Assembly: GCA_000436755.1 (NCBI GenBank)
Contig: FR887280.1
Location: 5,729 to 14,436 of the forward strand
Reading direction: 5' to 3'
DNA from: Clostridium sp. CAG:253
GTDB taxonomy: Bacteria > Bacillota > Clostridia > Lachnospirales > Lachnospiraceae
DNA: 8,708 bases
The notes under the pieces were generated by a model, which saw only the letters and a program-made list of their open reading frames with translations, had not been told where the DNA came from and searched no databases. How positions within the stretch are numbered: the stretch's first letter is position 1; each line of letters opens with the position of its first letter. Both the position numbers and the translations under genes were made by a program. Positions 6,947 through 8,708 of the stretch are shown piece after piece.

Positions 6947-8428
6947 ATGGGCAAACCAACCGGATTTCTTGAATATGAAAGAAAAAATAATAAGGCAGTA
7001 GAGCCTTTAGAGAGAATAAAGAATTTTAATGAATTTCACACACCTATGAGTGATAAAGATAGAAAAGAGCAGGCTTCAAGATGTATGAACTGTGGTGTTC
7101 CGTTCTGTCAGTCAGGCATGATGATAAACGGAATGGCATCAGGTTGTCCTTTGAACAATCTTGTGCCTGAGTGGAATGATCTTCTTTATCACGGATGCAT
7201 GAAGGAGGCACTCCAGATGCTTCGCCAGACAAACAACTTTCCGGAGTTTACTTCGAGAGTTTGTCCGGCACTTTGTGAAGCTGCCTGCACATGTGGACTC
7301 AATGATTCACCGGTAACATGCAAGGCAAATGAAAATGCCATTGTTGAATACGGCTATGCAAATGGGCTTATGGAGGCAAGAAAACCTAAAGTCCGTACAG
7401 GAAAAAAGGTAGCTGTTATCGGGTCAGGTCCTTCAGGGCTTGCGGCAGCAGACCAGCTTAACAGAAGAGGTCATGACGTAACGGTATTTGAGAGAAATGA
7501 CCACATTGGCGGACTTCTCATGTATGGCATTCCTAATATGAAACTTGAAAAATGGGTTATCGACAGAAAGCAGAAAGTCATGGAAGAAGAGGGCGTTAAG
7601 TTCATAGTAAATGCAGATGTCGGAAAGAATGTAAAAGCAGAAGATATTGTTAAAGAATATGACAGTGTCATTCTTGCATGCGGAGCATCAAATCCAAGAG
7701 ACATTAAAGCAACAGGCCGTGAAGCTGATGGAATTTATTTTGCAGTTGATTTCCTTACACGTTCTACAAAACATGTGCTTACAGGAAAAAAAGACGGATG
7801 GGTAGACACTAAAGGAAAAAATGTAGTTGTTATCGGTGGCGGTGATACAGGTAATGACTGCGTTGGTACAGCAGTACGACAGGGTGCAAAATCAGTAGTA
7901 CAGATAGAGATGATGCCTAAACTTCCGGATGAAAGAGCAGCAAACAATCCATGGCCTGAATGGCCACGCGTCTGCAAGACTGACTATGGTCAGGAAGAAG
8001 CAATCGCAGTATTTGGAAAAGACCCTAGAATTTATCAGGCAACAGTAAAAGAGTTTATTGCTGATAAGAACGGTAAATTAAAGAAAGTTAAACTTGTAAA
8101 ACTTGAGCCAAAGAAAGATACAAAGACAGGCAGATTAAATATGACCGAGATACCGGGAAGTGAGTTTGAGATACCGGCAGACTATGTACTTATCGCTGCA
8201 GGTTTCCTTGGAACTCAGGAATATGTTGCCAAAGCGTTTGGAGTAAAATTAAATGCCCGTACAAATGTTGAGACAGCCGTGGGAAGCTATAAAACGTCAG
8301 TGGATAAGGTGTTTACGGCGGGAGATATGCATCGTGGCCAGTCACTTGTAGTATGGGGAATAAATGAGGGACGACATGTAGCGAAAGAAGTAGATGAGTT
8401 CCTTATGGGTTACACAAATCTTGCATAA
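6947..8428 (+). CDS. gltD: Glutamate synthase, small (beta) subunit, NADPH-dependent
   Basis: Takes electrons from NADPH and passes them through FAD and iron-sulfur clusters to GltB. The start ATG has a strong AAGGAGG site six bases upstream. The 493-residue product has an N-terminal cysteine-rich domain (Cys46, 49, 54, 67 in CMNCGVPFC and GCPLNN; Cys106, 110, 114, 116 in the CPALCEAAC region) that holds two 4Fe-4S clusters. Next come an FAD-binding GSGPSG at 159-164 with acidic E182 ending the fold, the NADPH-binding GGGDTG at 297-302, and the C-terminal FAD motif [16 protein letters not shown]. The length and motif order match GltD. Related proteins (dihydropyrimidine dehydrogenase subunit, NfnL/SudA-type oxidoreductases) share this architecture, but direct linkage to gltB settles the role. 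The 87-base gap from gltB has only a weak hairpin (CCTG/CAGG near 6888-6904) and no clear terminator, so co-transcription is expected. Confidence 0.96.
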   Translation: MGKPTGFLEYERKNNKAVEPLERIKNFNEFHTPMSDKDRKEQASRCMNCGVPFCQSGMMINGMASGCPLNNLVPEWNDLLYHGCMKEALQMLRQTNNFPEFTSRVCPALCEAACTCGLNDSPVTCKANENAIVEYGYANGLMEARKPKVRTGKKVAVIGSGPSGLAAADQLNRRGHDVTVFERNDHIGGLLMYGIPNMKLEKWVIDRKQKVMEEEGVKFIVNADVGKNVKAEDIVKEYDSVILACGASNPRDIKATGREADGIYFAVDFLTRSTKHVLTGKKDGWVDTKGKNVVVIGGGDTGNDCVGTAVRQGAKSVVQIEMMPKLPDERAANNPWPEWPRVCKTDYGQEEAIAVFGKDPRIYQATVKEFIADKNGKLKKVKLVKLEPKKDTKTGRLNMTEIPGSEFEIPADYVLIAAGFLGTQEYVAKAFGVKLNARTNVETAVGSYKTSVDKVFTAGDMHRGQSLVVWGINEGRHVAKEVDEFLMGYTNLA

Positions 8429-8482
8429 AAAAATTGCCATAAAAATAATTGTAAAGTCCTAAAAATATAAATATAATTCATT

Positions 8483-8524
8483 TAAACAGGGGTGCCGCAT
8501 AACAGCTGGTACTCCTGTTTATTT
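8483..8524 (+). terminator. Rho-independent terminator of gltBD
   Basis: Bases 8483-8496 pair with 8508-8521 in a 14-pair stem (two G-U pairs) whose base is AAACAGG/CCTGTTT, with an 11-base loop. The stem runs into TTTATTTGGATTT. The stem is strong and correctly placed about 55 bases after the gltD stop; the U-tract is imperfect. The bases from the gltD stop to the stem are AT-rich, and no gene is seen there. Confidence 0.72.
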
Positions 8525-8580
8525 GGATTTATACGGCTGGTTATGGTCTTGAAAAAATGGTACTGTATTTATGTAAAACA

Positions 8581-8618
8581 AAAATGAATAAATATAACTG
8601 GAAAATGAATAAAAATGA
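8581..8618. repeat. Helically phased AAAATGA direct repeats upstream of a promoter
   Basis: AAAATGAATAAA occurs at 8581-8592 and 8602-8613, 21 bases apart, and a shorter copy, AAAATGA, starts at 8612, ten bases further. The spacing is about two and one helical turns, so the A-tracts face the same side of the DNA just upstream of the -35 box at 8631. This could bend the DNA, act as an UP element, or bind a regulator. The role is inferred. Confidence 0.4.
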
Positions 8619-8630
8619 TTGCAAATTACT

Positions 8631-8659
8631 TTGACACATTGGCGTTTTTTATGTATAAT
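8631..8659 (+). promoter_or_regulatory. Perfect-consensus sigma-A promoter reading out of the window
   Basis: TTGACA (8631-8636) and TATAAT (8654-8659) are separated by exactly 17 bases, a full match to the vegetative consensus. Transcription should begin near 8666 and read right. No start codon with a ribosome binding site appears before the window ends, so the gene it drives lies outside and has a leader of more than 40 bases. Confidence 0.85.
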
Positions 8660-8665
8660 AGGAAC

Positions 8666-8708
8666 AATGTGTAGACATATATAAATAGGTAATTGCGAAA
8701 CTCGCTAA
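8666..8708 (+). promoter_or_regulatory. Start of a 5' leader, possibly a truncated c-di-GMP-I riboswitch
   Basis: The last bases, TTGCGAAACTCGCTAA, resemble the opening strand of GEMM-I (c-di-GMP-I) aptamers, where a GCAAACC-like segment leads into a short stem closed by a GAAA-type loop and is followed by GACGCAAAGC. Only the opening strand is present and the match is loose (GCGAAAC in place of GGCAAAC), so this is a suggestion. A strong promoter directly upstream with no early start codon fits a leader RNA of some kind. Confidence 0.27.

Noticed and set aside
1..8708. tRNA, rRNA, CRISPR array, insertion sequence or defence system
   Set aside because: No clover-leaf-like segment, regular repeat-spacer pattern, transposase or terminal inverted repeats of an element were seen. 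The AAA-ATPase-like remnant is too decayed to count as an active system.

Overview
This AT-rich window looks like the chromosome of a low-GC Gram-positive anaerobe, most likely a member of the Clostridia and perhaps Lachnospiraceae. The reasons are strong GGAGG-type ribosome binding sites, near-consensus sigma-A promoters, the style of the sensor-kinase/regulator pair, and the two-gene bacterial glutamate synthase. The taxonomic call is inference from sequence character. No database was consulted.

Layout. (1) Bases 1-1129 hold a two-component system on the minus strand. Its promoter lies at 1101-1129. A response-regulator gene (1062 to 380) is split by a frameshift exactly between its receiver and winged-helix domains. 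A histidine-kinase gene starts at 276 and runs off the left edge. (2) Bases 1130-1595 hold a small plus-strand gene for an 85-residue hydrophilic protein of unknown function. (3) Bases 1596-1864 contain a decayed remnant of an AAA-ATPase-like/PD-(D/E)XK family gene, recognisable by its Walker B-type segment. (4) Bases 1865-2266 are the control region of the main operon. It has a promoter (TTGCTT-N17-TATAAT), a perfect inverted repeat across the -10 box and start site, and a roughly 285-nt transcribed leader that begins with a hexaloop hairpin. (5) Bases 2267-8428 are gltB and gltD, the large and small subunits of glutamate synthase. A hairpin terminator follows at 8483-8524. (6) Bases 8525-8708 carry a perfect-consensus promoter for a gene beyond the right edge, preceded by helically phased A-tract repeats and followed by what may be the first bases of a riboswitch.

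How the genes work together. GltB releases ammonia from glutamine and uses it to convert 2-oxoglutarate to glutamate. GltD supplies the electrons from NADPH through flavin and iron-sulfur centres. With glutamine synthetase (not in this window) they form the GS-GOGAT route of ammonia assimilation. The operon is otherwise ordinary. The points of real interest are its control region (operator-like dyad, leader hairpin resembling half of an ANTAR target, unexplained leader ORF), the interrupted response regulator, and the truncated leader at the right edge.
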